Source: Clostridiales bacterium
GTDB taxonomy: Bacteria > Bacillota > Clostridia > Peptostreptococcales > Acidaminobacteraceae
DNA: 64,000 nt
Assembly (NCBI GenBank): GCA_016342415.1
Contig: JAEIOD010000005.1
Coordinates: 124,001 to 188,000, forward strand
Direction of reading: 5' to 3'
The notes under the pieces are model-generated. The model was given only the letters and a program-made list of their open reading frames with translations, was not told where the DNA came from and did no database searches. The position numbers and the translations under genes were made by a program. Shown here piece by piece: positions 33,778 through 43,488 of this stretch (the stretch's first letter is position 1; the number at the start of each line of letters is the position of its first letter).

Positions 33778-35469
33778 ATGAAGATGAAGAAAAGTCTGCG
33801 TTTAGGTGATTTACTCGTAAACTCAGGTAAAATTAAAGATGAACAATTGGAATTTGCACTTCAGGTTCAGAAAGATCAGAAGAAAAAGCTTGGAGAGACT
33901 TTAATAGAATTGGATTTCGTTACGGAAAGAGATATTATTGAAGTTCTAGAATTTCAGTTAGGCATTCCTCAAGTAGATTTGGAAAAGTATTATATTGAAC
34001 CAGATGTACCGCATTTAATTGCAGAGTCGTTTGCAAGAACAAATCTTTTGATTCCAATAAAAAGAGATGGTATGAGACTTGCTGTAGCAATGAGTGACCC
34101 TCTGAATATCCTGGTGATCAATGATTTAGAAATTGTAACAGGATTAGAAGTGGAACCTAAGATTGCGACTGAAAAAGATATTAGAAATGCAATTGATCAA
34201 TTTTATTCTAGACGTTCAGCAGAGGAAGCAGCTGAGGAGTTTACCAAAGAATACAAACTCGAACAGGATAATATTGATAAGGAGCTATTAAAAGAGATCA
34301 ATAAAGCACCAGTTGTGAGACTTGTTAATACAATTGTTGTACAAGCGGCGCAATCGCGTGCTTCTGATATACATATTGAACCTGCTGAGGAATACTTAAG
34401 AATTCGTTTTAGAATTGATGGTGATTTGCAAGAAGTAATGAAGCCTGCTAAACAGACTCACGGTGCCATTGTAACTAGAATCAAAATTATGGCTAAATTA
34501 GATATTGCAGAAAGAAGAGTTCCACAGGATGGTCGTATTGAGATTAATGTTAAGGGAAGAGAACTTGATCTTCGTGTCTCGACTATTCCAACGATTCATG
34601 GAGAAAAAGTTGTAATTCGATTACAAGATAGAACCACATTCTTAAAACCAGTTGATTCCTTAGGTCTTAATGATGTAAACTATAAAGCTTTTCAGGAAAT
34701 CATAAAGGCTAGAAATGGTATTGTACTGATAACGGGACCAACAGGATCAGGTAAATCGACTTCCGTGTATGCCATGTTAAACGAACTGAATGAATCTAAA
34801 AGAAATGTAATGACCGTTGAAGATCCGGTTGAATATAGAATGGATGGTATTACTCAGTCTCAAGTAAATCCTAAAGCTGGCTTTAGCTTTCCAGAAGGTT
34901 TAAGATCAATGTTGCGTCAGGATCCTGATGTGATAATGGTAGGAGAGATTCGAGATACCGAGACTGCTGAAATAGCGGTTAGAGCTGCGATTACAGGTCA
35001 TGTAGTCTTAAGTACACTGCATACGAATAATGCGATTGCAACAATTAATAGACTGGTTGATATGGGTATAAAACCATATCTTGTGTCTTCTTCAATAGTT
35101 GCAATTATCTCACAACTACTGGTAAAGCAAATTTGCACATCTTGTAAAGTACCATACATTCCAGAACCTGTCGAACTTGAAATGTTAGGTCTTAAAAATT
35201 TAGATTTAAATGTAGAATTTTACAAAGGTACTGGATGTCCCCATTGTAAACAAACTGGTTACAGAGGTAGAATGCCTATCTTTGAAGTTTTACAATTTGA
35301 TAATGATATTCGTCAGATGATTACTGATGGTAAATCATCTAATGAAATTAAAAGAATATTATCGAGTAAGGGTATTCGAACACTGCAAGATAATTGTTTA
35401 GAGTTGGTATTAAAAGGAGACACTACTGTAGAAGAATTAATGAGAATATCTTATACATTGGAGGGCTAA
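33778..35469 (+). CDS. pilB: Type IV pilus assembly (extension) ATPase PilB
   Basis: Cytoplasmic hexameric motor powering pilus extension. 563 residues: an N-terminal GspE/MshEN-like domain (RLGDLLVNSGKI, about 1-150; such domains can bind c-di-GMP in some PilB proteins), then the ATPase with Walker A GPTGSGKSTSVYAML near 318, Walker B and aspartate/histidine boxes MVGEIRDTETAEIA and GHVVLSTLHTNNA, and the zinc-binding tetracysteine CTSCKVPY ... GCPHCKQTGYRGR typical of PilB/GspE. AGGGAATC lies before ATG 33778; pilT follows within 2 bases. Confidence 0.95.
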   Translation: MKMKKSLRLGDLLVNSGKIKDEQLEFALQVQKDQKKKLGETLIELDFVTERDIIEVLEFQLGIPQVDLEKYYIEPDVPHLIAESFARTNLLIPIKRDGMRLAVAMSDPLNILVINDLEIVTGLEVEPKIATEKDIRNAIDQFYSRRSAEEAAEEFTKEYKLEQDNIDKELLKEINKAPVVRLVNTIVVQAAQSRASDIHIEPAEEYLRIRFRIDGDLQEVMKPAKQTHGAIVTRIKIMAKLDIAERRVPQDGRIEINVKGRELDLRVSTIPTIHGEKVVIRLQDRTTFLKPVDSLGLNDVNYKAFQEIIKARNGIVLITGPTGSGKSTSVYAMLNELNESKRNVMTVEDPVEYRMDGITQSQVNPKAGFSFPEGLRSMLRQDPDVIMVGEIRDTETAEIAVRAAITGHVVLSTLHTNNAIATINRLVDMGIKPYLVSSSIVAIISQLLVKQICTSCKVPYIPEPVELEMLGLKNLDLNVEFYKGTGCPHCKQTGYRGRMPIFEVLQFDNDIRQMITDGKSSNEIKRILSSKGIRTLQDNCLELVLKGDTTVEELMRISYTLEG

Positions 35470-35470
35470 T

Positions 35471-36523
35471 ATGTCTATCGTTGAATTATTAAAACTGGCA
35501 CACCGTAACAAAGCATCGGATGTTCATATAACTGTTGGCGTACCACCTGTATTTCGTATCAATGGTAAACTAGTACACATTGATAACATCGATAATCTAA
35601 TGCCTGATGACACACAAAAAATAGCTTTTGACCTGTTGTCTGAAAAGCAACAGAAAGTATTGGCTGAAAAAGGCGAGATTGACTTTTCATATGCGATTAG
35701 TGGCATAGGAAGATTTAGAGTAAATGTTTACTCGCAACGTGGATCTTATTCAGTTGCAATCAGACCGATTCCACTTGAAATCCCAAGTCACAAAGAACTG
35801 GGTTTACCAGATATACTATTGGAATTGTCTGAAAGACAAAGGGGTTTGATTTTGGTAACGGGTCCGACTGGATCTGGTAAATCAACTACTTTAGCGACAA
35901 TGATAGATCATATCAATGAGAATAGAAGATGTCACGTTTTAACTCTTGAAGATCCAATTGAATACTTACATAGGCATAAATCTAGTATCATCAATCAAAG
36001 AGAAATCGGCTATGATACAGAATCTTATGCAACTGCTTTAAGAGCAGCTTTAAGACAAGATCCTGATGTTATATTAATTGGTGAAATGAGAGATTTAGAA
36101 ACTATTTCAGTTGCAGTTACAGCAGCTGAGACCGGTCACTTAGTACTTGCAACACTTCATACAATTGGTGCGGTTTCTACAGTAGATAGAGTGATTGATG
36201 TATTCCCATCAGAACAACAACAGCAAATAAGAGTGCAATTGGGATCAGTCCTTCAAGGTGTGGTTTCTCAACAACTTGTCAGACGGGCAGATGGTTCGGG
36301 AAGAATTGGCGCTTTTGAAATTATGCTTTGTAATCAAGCTGTAAAGAACTTGATCAGAGAAGGGAAATCACATCAATTGATGTCTTCAATACAAACAGGC
36401 AGAAAAATCGGGATGATGTCTATGGATACATCTCTAGTAGAATTATATAAACAAGGATTTATAACAATGGATGAAGCACTTGCTCATTCAGTTGATAAAA
36501 CATTTATCAAACGATTACTATAA
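35471..36523 (+). CDS. pilT: Type IV pilus retraction ATPase PilT
   Basis: Motor that depolymerises the pilus for twitching and DNA uptake. 350 residues, normal length. No tetracysteine motif, which separates it from PilB. N-terminal HRNKASDVHITVGVPP and FRINGKLVHID; Walker A GPTGSGKSTTLATM; LIGEMRDLETISVAVTAAET (Walker B); GHLVLATLHT (His box); and QLVRRADGSGRIGAFEIM. Presence of PilT means the pili are probably retractile. It is tightly coupled between pilB and pilC. Confidence 0.95.
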   Translation: MSIVELLKLAHRNKASDVHITVGVPPVFRINGKLVHIDNIDNLMPDDTQKIAFDLLSEKQQKVLAEKGEIDFSYAISGIGRFRVNVYSQRGSYSVAIRPIPLEIPSHKELGLPDILLELSERQRGLILVTGPTGSGKSTTLATMIDHINENRRCHVLTLEDPIEYLHRHKSSIINQREIGYDTESYATALRAALRQDPDVILIGEMRDLETISVAVTAAETGHLVLATLHTIGAVSTVDRVIDVFPSEQQQQIRVQLGSVLQGVVSQQLVRRADGSGRIGAFEIMLCNQAVKNLIREGKSHQLMSSIQTGRKIGMMSMDTSLVELYKQGFITMDEALAHSVDKTFIKRLL

Positions 36524-36534
36524 AAGGTGACTAA

Positions 36535-37746
36535 ATGAGCATTTATGTTTACGAAGGAAAGACCTATGATGGAAAGAAAGTTAAGGGTGAAATTGAGTAT
36601 GATTCCAAATCTCAAGCTGTCACCGAACTAAGAAAACAAGGTATTTTTCCAATCAAAGTACAACCTAAAGAGGAATCGAGTAAAGAAATCTATTTCTCTT
36701 TTGGTAGAAAAAAAGTTAAAAACAGAGCATTGATCATCTTTTGTAGACAGTTTGCAGCAACTTTAGATGCTGGTATTTCTATTATTGAATGTCTAGATAT
36801 CCTAAGGCAACAATCTGATAGCAAATTGTTAAAGGAAGCTCTTGATGACGTATTTAATGAGGTTCAAAAGGGTATCGCACTTTCAATTGCTATGAAAGCA
36901 CACCCAAGAGTTTTTCCTAGAATGCTTGTGAATATGGTTGCAGCAGGAGAGTTTTCAGGTGCGTTATCCGATATTCTTCATAGAATGACTGAGCATTATG
37001 AAAAAGAAGATAGAATAAATTCTAAAATAAAAAGTGCAACCATTTATCCGAAAATATTGGCAGGTATAACTTTTATAGTCGTAACTATTTTACTGATATT
37101 TGTTTTACCAAACTTTGCAAATATGTTTGAAGACATGGGTGCAGAACTGCCGATGATGACACAAGTTTTGACCAACTTCGGTACATATGCAGCGAAGTAC
37201 TGGTACATTCCTTTTAGTATAATTGTCGTTGTATTATTGCTTTATAAAAATATGTCTTCCACAATAGAAGGAAAAATAAAAATAGATAAATGGAAAATGG
37301 ATTTGCCCTTGTTTGGAAATTTGATAAGAAAAGTGGCTACTTCCAGATTTTCTAGAACCCTTGGGGCGATGTTAAGATCTGGTATTCCAATAATTGAAGC
37401 CATGGAACAAGTAACTCAAGTGATTGGCAATAAGTATATTGAGAATGAACTTAGAGGTACCATGGAAAGTATAAAGCGTGGTGAAGGTATTTCAAAACCG
37501 CTGGCTACTATTAGTATATTCCCGCCAATGCTTATCTCAATGATAAGAATCGGTGAAGAAACGGGTACGATAGATGACTTGTTAATGAAAACTTCTGAAT
37601 TTTATGATGAAGAAGTTGAAAGAGCATCTACTAACATGATTGCCATGTTAAATCCGTTGATCTTATTGGTGATGGTTTTAATTATCTTGCCGATATTAAT
37701 AGCAGTGGCACTACCAATGTTTGATATGTATAATCATATGTTATAA
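36535..37746 (+). CDS. pilC: Type IV pilus inner-membrane platform protein PilC
   Basis: Polytopic membrane protein that couples PilB/PilT to pilin insertion. 403 residues with two GspF domains: the first at about 65-190 (FCRQFAATLDAGISIIECL ... NMVAAGEFSGALSDIL), the second at about 270-395 (FSRTLGAMLRSGIPIIEAM ... MIRIGEETGTIDDLLM). Membrane segments are near 170, 220 and 380. The N-terminus YVYEGKTYDGKKVKGEIE is typical. AAAGGTGA precedes ATG 36535. Confidence 0.95.
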   Translation: MSIYVYEGKTYDGKKVKGEIEYDSKSQAVTELRKQGIFPIKVQPKEESSKEIYFSFGRKKVKNRALIIFCRQFAATLDAGISIIECLDILRQQSDSKLLKEALDDVFNEVQKGIALSIAMKAHPRVFPRMLVNMVAAGEFSGALSDILHRMTEHYEKEDRINSKIKSATIYPKILAGITFIVVTILLIFVLPNFANMFEDMGAELPMMTQVLTNFGTYAAKYWYIPFSIIVVVLLLYKNMSSTIEGKIKIDKWKMDLPLFGNLIRKVATSRFSRTLGAMLRSGIPIIEAMEQVTQVIGNKYIENELRGTMESIKRGEGISKPLATISIFPPMLISMIRIGEETGTIDDLLMKTSEFYDEEVERASTNMIAMLNPLILLVMVLIILPILIAVALPMFDMYNHML

Positions 37747-37798
37747 AAATGATTTTCATATAAAGTAAACTCATGTTTAGAGTAAAAGGAGAGAGAAT

Positions 37799-38248
37799 AT
37801 GATTAAAATGATACAAAAGAACATGAACAAAAAAGGTTTTACATTAGTAGAACTGATTATCGTAATTGCTGTTATGGCAATATTGGCTGCGATAGTTGTA
37901 CCAAGAATGACAGGTGTTACTCAGGCTTTTAGAGAAAGAGCTGATGAGAGAGTATGTGCAAGCTTTGCTAGGGAAATTCAAGTGATGATTCAATCAGGTG
38001 CATTAACAGTTTCAGATAATGATTCAGGAATAGTAAGTACAGTTGGAAGTATTACGATTGATGGTGCACCACAATCTAATGCTGCAAACACATATTATTA
38101 TTACATTGACGAAACTCAAGCGCTAAACACTACAAACGGAAATCCACAAATTGTAACGGTGTATGTCTATGTTGGTAGTGCTACTATAAGTGCTGTACCT
38201 ACAACTGGGATTTTTGCTCAAGTAACAAATGTTCAAGTTATTAATTAA
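37799..38248 (+). CDS. pilA: Probable major type IV pilin
   Basis: 149-residue prepilin. A 13-residue basic leader ends in glycine and is followed by FTLVELIIVIAVMAILAAIV, the class III N-methylated signal with Glu5. The C-terminal domain is small and beta-rich, with no disulfide cysteine pair evident. AAAGGAGAGAG is a strong ribosome site before ATG 37799. It is the only pilin with a transcription attenuator right after it, which fits a highly made major subunit; that role is inferred. Confidence 0.88.
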   Translation: MIKMIQKNMNKKGFTLVELIIVIAVMAILAAIVVPRMTGVTQAFRERADERVCASFAREIQVMIQSGALTVSDNDSGIVSTVGSITIDGAPQSNAANTYYYYIDETQALNTTNGNPQIVTVYVYVGSATISAVPTTGIFAQVTNVQVIN

Positions 38249-38255
38249 CAATATT

Positions 38256-38278
38256 GTAGCCCTTCGGGGCTACTCTTT
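38256..38278 (+). terminator. UUCG-loop attenuator after the major pilin gene
   Basis: GTAGCCC (38256-38262), TTCG loop, GGGCTAC (38267-38273), then TCTTTA. The very stable tetraloop hairpin has a poor T tract, so partial termination is likely. It would let pilA be expressed above pilD and the minor pilins. Confidence 0.65.
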
Positions 38279-38292
38279 AAAAATGGAGATGT

Positions 38293-39039
38293 ATGATAAT
38301 AATAGTATTGGTTTTAGGGGTGTTATTCGGTAGTTTTTATAATGTGTGTATTTATAGGTTGCCGGTAGGCAAGTCTGTTGTGACACCAAGGTCTAGTTGT
38401 GGATCTTGTGGTCATGTTTTAAATGGACTGGATATGGTACCTGTTTTATCGTATGTTTTTAGTTTTGGGAAATGTAGACACTGTGGTGTCAAGTATAGTC
38501 CTCGATACGCTTTGGTTGAACTACTTACAGGTGGTTTATTTGTAATCAGTTATTTGAATTTTGGCTATAGCTGGATGTGTTTAGTAGGAATTGTATTATC
38601 ATCAATAGTTATAATTGTGACATTTATAGATATTGATCATCATATAATTTTAGACAGGTTTTCTGTCATTACAATTGTTTTAGGTGTTTTGTATCATGTG
38701 TTTTTGACTGATATGAGTTTAATCAATATGGGTTTAGGATTCCTTCTTGGTGGAGGATTGTTATTTTTAATTGCTATCTTAGGTACCATGGGTGGTGGTG
38801 ATATAAAAATAATGGCAAGTTTTGGTTTAATTTTAGGATTTCCTAAAGTATTAATGGCACTTTATTTGAGTTTTATAATTGGTGCTGTTATCTTAACGCC
38901 AATTATGTTGTATCAAAAAAAGAAGTTTGGTGAATATAAATCCCAAGTACCGTTTGGTCCTTTTTTATGTATTGGGACATGGATAACATTCTATTTTGGT
39001 GATTTCTTGTTCGATTTGTATTTGACGACATTTATGTAA
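38293..39039 (+). CDS. pilD: Prepilin leader peptidase / N-methyltransferase PilD
   Basis: Membrane aspartyl protease (family A24) that cuts prepilin leaders and methylates the new N-terminus. 248 residues. The cytoplasmic cysteine loop has CGSCGH and CRHCGVKYS, linked to the methylase activity. Catalytic aspartates lie in FIDIDHHIILDRFS and GGGDIKIMASFG. About seven membrane segments. ATG 38293 has GGAGAT just upstream. Confidence 0.95.
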   Translation: MIIIVLVLGVLFGSFYNVCIYRLPVGKSVVTPRSSCGSCGHVLNGLDMVPVLSYVFSFGKCRHCGVKYSPRYALVELLTGGLFVISYLNFGYSWMCLVGIVLSSIVIIVTFIDIDHHIILDRFSVITIVLGVLYHVFLTDMSLINMGLGFLLGGGLLFLIAILGTMGGGDIKIMASFGLILGFPKVLMALYLSFIIGAVILTPIMLYQKKKFGEYKSQVPFGPFLCIGTWITFYFGDFLFDLYLTTFM

Positions 39040-39049
39040 GGGTGACTAT

Positions 39050-39535
39050 ATGAAATTAATTAGAAATAGAAATGGATTTACCCTTGTAGAACTGATTGTT
39101 ATTTTTGCAGTAGCTGCAATTGTCTTAACGCCGATTAGTATGATCATGACAAGTGCTTTGAGAAATGAAGCTCGGATTCAAAAGACAATTGATGCAGATC
39201 AAAGTACTCAGCAATCTTTTATTGTGTTAAATGAATTGATTAGAAAAGTTGGTTTTGATGGCATTTCCATAGAACCAAATTATCATGGTTATACAGATGT
39301 TTTGCATGTAAGGGATAAAGTTTTCTTGTTAAAGGGTAATAATTATGTATATCAAACGTATAATATTGGTTCAGAGCAAAGTGGTTCGGAATTGGTTTTA
39401 AACAAATATGTATTATCAGTAACTAATAATTTGGAAGATACCGAACACTATTTGGAAATAGTGTTTGAAATTGATAGTGATTCAGATGGAAGTGTTGATA
39501 ACACTTTTACATACAAGTATTCAAAGAGAGAATAG
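39050..39535 (+). CDS. Minor type IV pilin-like protein
   Basis: 161 residues. A short leader (KLIRNRNG) is followed by FTLVELIVIFAVAAIVLTPI, a class III signal with Glu5. The body resembles PilW/GspJ-like minor pilins in the alternative start (TSALRNEARIQ) but family assignment is weak. It ends in an acidic DSDSDGSVDN stretch that may bind calcium, as in some pseudopilins; this is inference. It lies between pilD and pilM. Confidence 0.85.
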   Translation: MKLIRNRNGFTLVELIVIFAVAAIVLTPISMIMTSALRNEARIQKTIDADQSTQQSFIVLNELIRKVGFDGISIEPNYHGYTDVLHVRDKVFLLKGNNYVYQTYNIGSEQSGSELVLNKYVLSVTNNLEDTEHYLEIVFEIDSDSDGSVDNTFTYKYSKRE

Positions 39536-39552
39536 GTTGATAGGGGGAGAAC

Positions 39553-40716
39553 ATGCCTAAAAGAATAGGTTTAGAGATTGGTACAGCAAAAACTAAGATT
39601 GTCGTTGGTCATACGGTCAAAAATGATTTTAAAATAACAGGCTACGAGGTTTTTGATACAGTTGATGGTGTGTATTCAATCGATGAAGATACGGATCTTT
39701 TAAGAATGGAATTACCTATTAAAGAAGCACTTAGTAGATTACATATTAGAAGTGGAAACTTGTTTGTGACCATTAGCAATGAGAAAGTTATTATTCGAAC
39801 AAGAGAGTTACCAAGGGTTTCACCTAAGGAAATGTATGGTGTAGTACGTTTTGAAGCTGAGAACTTCTTACCGTATGATATAGACGCCTTTTACATTGAC
39901 TACAAAGTATTAGAAGAAGTTGCTGAGCAAAAGGTTGGTCAAACGGATCAAAATGAAGTTTTATTCAATGTTATGATTATTGCTGCTCCAAAAGAAATTG
40001 TTGATCAGTATATTGTATTGGCTAATAAACTTAAATTAAAGTTAAAATTGGCAACCGTTTATACAGAAGCATCAACTAAATTTTTTGCCAAGCATTTTCT
40101 TGAAGAAGGTAAGAATAATCTGTTTGTTGATATAGGTAGTAAATTTACCAATATGACAATGTATGAAGGATTTCATTATTTTGCCAATATAAAAACTGAA
40201 CGTGGTATTTCAGGTATGTTCGATAGACTTGTAGATCACCATGGCTACAATGAACACGATGTGAAATATTATTTATATAATTATACGGGAAAAGCAAATC
40301 TAAGCGAAAATGCCGGTGAAAGAATAGATTTGATTAAAGCTTCAATATCTTCAAATGAAACCGAAACGTCTTTGAAGAATTTACAAAAAAAATTAGAATC
40401 GATACAAAATTTAAAAGGAACTAACGAAGATGACAGTAAGTTGATAGCACACAGAAATCATGAATATGATAATCTGATTAATGAAATCAATAGAATGGTT
40501 GATTTCTTCAAATCTAGAAAATATGGTATTTTTGTTGATAATATATATCTGTTTGGTGGCGGAGCATACTTGTCTAACTTCTCTGAAGCGGTAGAGGAGA
40601 GTATAGGTGTGAATTGTAAGGTTTTACCGTTAACTACTTTTAACGAAATCTTAGATAAAGAAAGTTCTGAATTAATGGTACCTGCAATTGGAGCATGTTT
40701 AGGAGGCTTATCTTGA
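39553..40716 (+). CDS. pilM: Type IV pilus assembly protein PilM
   Basis: Actin-like cytoplasmic protein that forms the alignment subcomplex with PilN and PilO. 387 residues. Nucleotide-binding elements are GLEIGTAKTKIVVG near the start, LFVDIGSKFTNMTMY near 195 and LFGGGAYLSNF near 335. A ~45-residue charged stretch (about 262-308, TETSLKNLQKKLESIQNL) is inserted before the last subdomain. GGGGGAG precedes ATG 39553. Its stop overlaps the TTG start of pilN. Confidence 0.9.
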   Translation: MPKRIGLEIGTAKTKIVVGHTVKNDFKITGYEVFDTVDGVYSIDEDTDLLRMELPIKEALSRLHIRSGNLFVTISNEKVIIRTRELPRVSPKEMYGVVRFEAENFLPYDIDAFYIDYKVLEEVAEQKVGQTDQNEVLFNVMIIAAPKEIVDQYIVLANKLKLKLKLATVYTEASTKFFAKHFLEEGKNNLFVDIGSKFTNMTMYEGFHYFANIKTERGISGMFDRLVDHHGYNEHDVKYYLYNYTGKANLSENAGERIDLIKASISSNETETSLKNLQKKLESIQNLKGTNEDDSKLIAHRNHEYDNLINEINRMVDFFKSRKYGIFVDNIYLFGGGAYLSNFSEAVEESIGVNCKVLPLTTFNEILDKESSELMVPAIGACLGGLS

Positions 40717-41339
40717 AACTGAGAAATAACAAATCTTACGGTCTTAAAGACTATAAAAAAAGAGAAGTTAATCTTTTGCCTTCTGATTTCCATAAAGTGG
40801 GAAGATTAAAAGCTACAATTACAGTTCTAATGGCGTTGTTTATCATAGCTGTAGGAGCATTTGGATACTTTGAATATACTGTATATAAAGACATAGAAGT
40901 CATTGAAGGACAAACTAGTGCAAAACGTGCTGAGATTATTAAGAATCAAAGGGTCATCAACAATCAAAAAATCATCTTAACAATTGAACAAAGAATTGCA
41001 AAAAAAGAATTTTTGTTGGATTATATTTTCCTGACAAATAGATCCATTAGTGAAATGATAGAAATCTTTGAAAAAACATTGAATGGAGAAGTGTATCTTA
41101 CAAGTTTAACGGCAGATTCATCAACATCTTTTGTCATTAGTGCGTCAGCTTTATCTCATGAGGCCATTAGTTACACGATTAACCAATTGAAGTTACTAAC
41201 TTATGATGATGGAACAAAATACTTTGATGATGTTTTTACTCAAGGTATAGTAAGAAATGAAGATGAAGATGGTAATGTATTATACCTGTTTCAACTCAAT
41301 TGTGAATTTGGAGGAGGTTTAATCAATGAAGCTCAGTAG
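40713..41339 (+). CDS. pilN: PilN-like pilus assembly protein (TTG start)
   Basis: 208 residues. A short cytoplasmic tail carries the PilM-binding motif REVNLLPSDF, followed by one membrane segment (LMALFIIAVGAFGYF), a coiled coil and a ferredoxin-like periplasmic-type domain. The best start is TTG 40713: AGGAGG lies six bases upstream and the codon overlaps the pilM stop. An in-frame ATG at 40695 overlaps that ribosome site and is rejected. Confidence 0.85.
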   Translation: MKLRNNKSYGLKDYKKREVNLLPSDFHKVGRLKATITVLMALFIIAVGAFGYFEYTVYKDIEVIEGQTSAKRAEIIKNQRVINNQKIILTIEQRIAKKEFLLDYIFLTNRSISEMIEIFEKTLNGEVYLTSLTADSSTSFVISASALSHEAISYTINQLKLLTYDDGTKYFDDVFTQGIVRNEDEDGNVLYLFQLNCEFGGGLINEAQ

Positions 41340-42594
41340 TAGAGAAAAGAATATGCTGGTGTTTTTTAGCATCATGTTAATTGGTGTTGCTGTATACTTT
41401 TTTGTAGTACAACCGATACATGAAAAGCATGATATTGCTAAAGAAGAGTACAATACAGTAGATGCTCAATATAGAATTGTTAAAACTCAAATAAAAAAAG
41501 AAAATGAAATTGATGAAATTATTGGTGATTATCGAGATCGATTGGCTATATTGGATTCAAAATTGCCACCACAGATTTACTTGGAAAAGATAATTGACGA
41601 TATGTTCAACCACTTTGAATCATACGATATTGTTATGGATACTGTGACATTTAACTTAATAGAAGCCAATAAGAATTCTTCTGCAGTAGTTGAGAATAAT
41701 GACGGTTCACTGGCAATTGAAAATCTAAGACCAGTGATGTCTGTGGAAGAAATCTTAGATTCATATGAAGCTGAGGAGAACTTGGCAGGCATACTTGTGG
41801 TAGATGGTGAGGAAATCACATATGATTACAAGAATATTGGTTATATGAATGTGAATATGAGTTTTGTATCAAACTATTCTATTTTTAAAGATGCATTGGA
41901 GTCATTGAGTTTATTGGATATGACTGCAATTCCAAATAATGTATCATTAACTAAATCGGATGTTGATGAAGAAGACCGATTACCGGATAACAATGAGGTA
42001 TATGTTGCATTGTCGGTTGCAATACCATTCTATTATGATAATGAAGTTCTAGAAGATATTTTCTTTGATTATGAATTTGAAGCGCCAACGGATTTTGAGG
42101 AGCACGGTCCATTTGAATATACAATAGTTGAAAATGATAATGTAGGTTCTTCTTCAGGTACTTCAAATCCGGTCAAACGCGTGAATGCAGATTTTAATAT
42201 AGCAATTAGAAACTCTGTATCAGATTTAGCCGCACAATCTTTAACCTATGCAAATATTGCAGCTTCAAGACTGGAATTAGATGCCAATAAGAATGAACGT
42301 TACATACTTGATATCACTGAATCTGGTACAAACTTAGCATTTAAATACAGTAATGACAACGCATCATATCCTACAGGTTCCGGATATGAAGTGTTAACAC
42401 CTAAGAGTGAAAACATTGTTATTAAAGTAGATTCTTCGACACGATTTAATGGCGATGATGATTCTGGGATAACTTTGATTCTAAATAATAAATCGAGTAG
42501 AAAAGTATTTGTTTATGTTTCAAATGACGACCCTAATAATCCTAGATTCAACATAATAGTTAATAGTGGTGCTTTTGAAGTGATTAGAAATTAG
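41326..42594 (+). CDS. pilO: PilO-like pilus assembly protein with long C-terminal extension
   Basis: 422 residues, about twice the usual PilO length. The N-terminal part is PilO-like: a membrane segment (MLVFFSIMLIGVAVYFFVV), coiled coil to about residue 75, then a domain with YMNVNMSFVSNYSIFKDALESL near 165-190. The remaining ~200 residues are beta-rich and unrecognised (NVGSSSGTSNPVKRV, RYILDITESGTNLAFKY). It overlaps pilN by 14 bases. Role as PilO is by order M-N-O and topology. Confidence 0.75.
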   Translation: MKLSSREKNMLVFFSIMLIGVAVYFFVVQPIHEKHDIAKEEYNTVDAQYRIVKTQIKKENEIDEIIGDYRDRLAILDSKLPPQIYLEKIIDDMFNHFESYDIVMDTVTFNLIEANKNSSAVVENNDGSLAIENLRPVMSVEEILDSYEAEENLAGILVVDGEEITYDYKNIGYMNVNMSFVSNYSIFKDALESLSLLDMTAIPNNVSLTKSDVDEEDRLPDNNEVYVALSVAIPFYYDNEVLEDIFFDYEFEAPTDFEEHGPFEYTIVENDNVGSSSGTSNPVKRVNADFNIAIRNSVSDLAAQSLTYANIAASRLELDANKNERYILDITESGTNLAFKYSNDNASYPTGSGYEVLTPKSENIVIKVDSSTRFNGDDDSGITLILNNKSSRKVFVYVSNDDPNNPRFNIIVNSGAFEVIRN

Positions 42595-42602
42595 TGGTGA
42601 CT

Positions 42603-43484
42603 ATGAATAATAAAAAAGGATATACCCTTGTAGAATTGATCATTACTCTGGCGGTTGTCAGTATAATGATCGTTCCTATATTTAATGCTTTTTTACAAAG
42701 TAATCGTGTTAATCTCATGTCAAGAAAACAGATTAGCGCTGCTTATCTTGCTCAAAATGAACTAGAAGATATAAAAGGTATGACAAGAGCGCAGTTTAAT
42801 GCCTATGACGAAACAGATGATGGCATATTTGATATACTAAAATCTGATTTTGAGTATCATAAAATAACTAAAATAAGCAATGGTGGCACGGAGTTTGACG
42901 TTGAAATTACAATAAATAATGTAACCGATCAACTCGGGATAACTGCTAATGAAGTGATGACTCACGTTGAGGATATTCGCGATGCTCATTGTACAATAAC
43001 CTTGCCTGATACACCTGATAATACCAATAACTTAATATCAACTCATACATACTCATTTAATACTCATGAGTTGGATTTGTTAATCAAAAAGGTTGATGAT
43101 TCTACAAGCGAGTTAATTATTGGTGGCGCTAACCCTGTTGTCACTATATCTCATTCAGAATTTATTGGAGCGCTTCCAGATGCTGATAACCGAATCATCT
43201 TGAATTTGGTAGGAAATGAACTTATGGAAGACGGTTCTGATGAATGGACTTTCAATATCATTAATCAAACTGAATTTCCAGTAGATGTGAAACCTTTCAT
43301 TGACGAGTTTTCCAATATACATATGAAAGCGAGTTCGGATAGTAGCAATGATATTTATATTGGTAATGTGTTTCCAATGTTAATTGGTGATCCATCTACA
43401 CCTAAAGAGTGGTTTGATGTCGTCATAAAAGTTTCTCACAACGGTGTGGTTTTTGAAACGATTGAATCAACAGTAGGGAAGTGA
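42603..43484 (+). CDS. Minor type IV pilin-like protein
   Basis: 293 residues, large for a minor pilin. A leader of six residues (MNNKKG) is followed by YTLVELIITLAVVSIMIVPI with Glu5. The FNAFLQSNRVNLMSRKQISAAYLAQNELEDIK region is like PilV/GspI-type pseudopilins. The C-terminal two thirds are beta-rich without recognised family. An in-frame GTG at 42594 overlaps the pilO stop; ATG 42603, with GGTGA upstream, is chosen. Confidence 0.82.
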   Translation: MNNKKGYTLVELIITLAVVSIMIVPIFNAFLQSNRVNLMSRKQISAAYLAQNELEDIKGMTRAQFNAYDETDDGIFDILKSDFEYHKITKISNGGTEFDVEITINNVTDQLGITANEVMTHVEDIRDAHCTITLPDTPDNTNNLISTHTYSFNTHELDLLIKKVDDSTSELIIGGANPVVTISHSEFIGALPDADNRIILNLVGNELMEDGSDEWTFNIINQTEFPVDVKPFIDEFSNIHMKASSDSSNDIYIGNVFPMLIGDPSTPKEWFDVVIKVSHNGVVFETIESTVGK

Positions 43485-43488
43485 TTAT

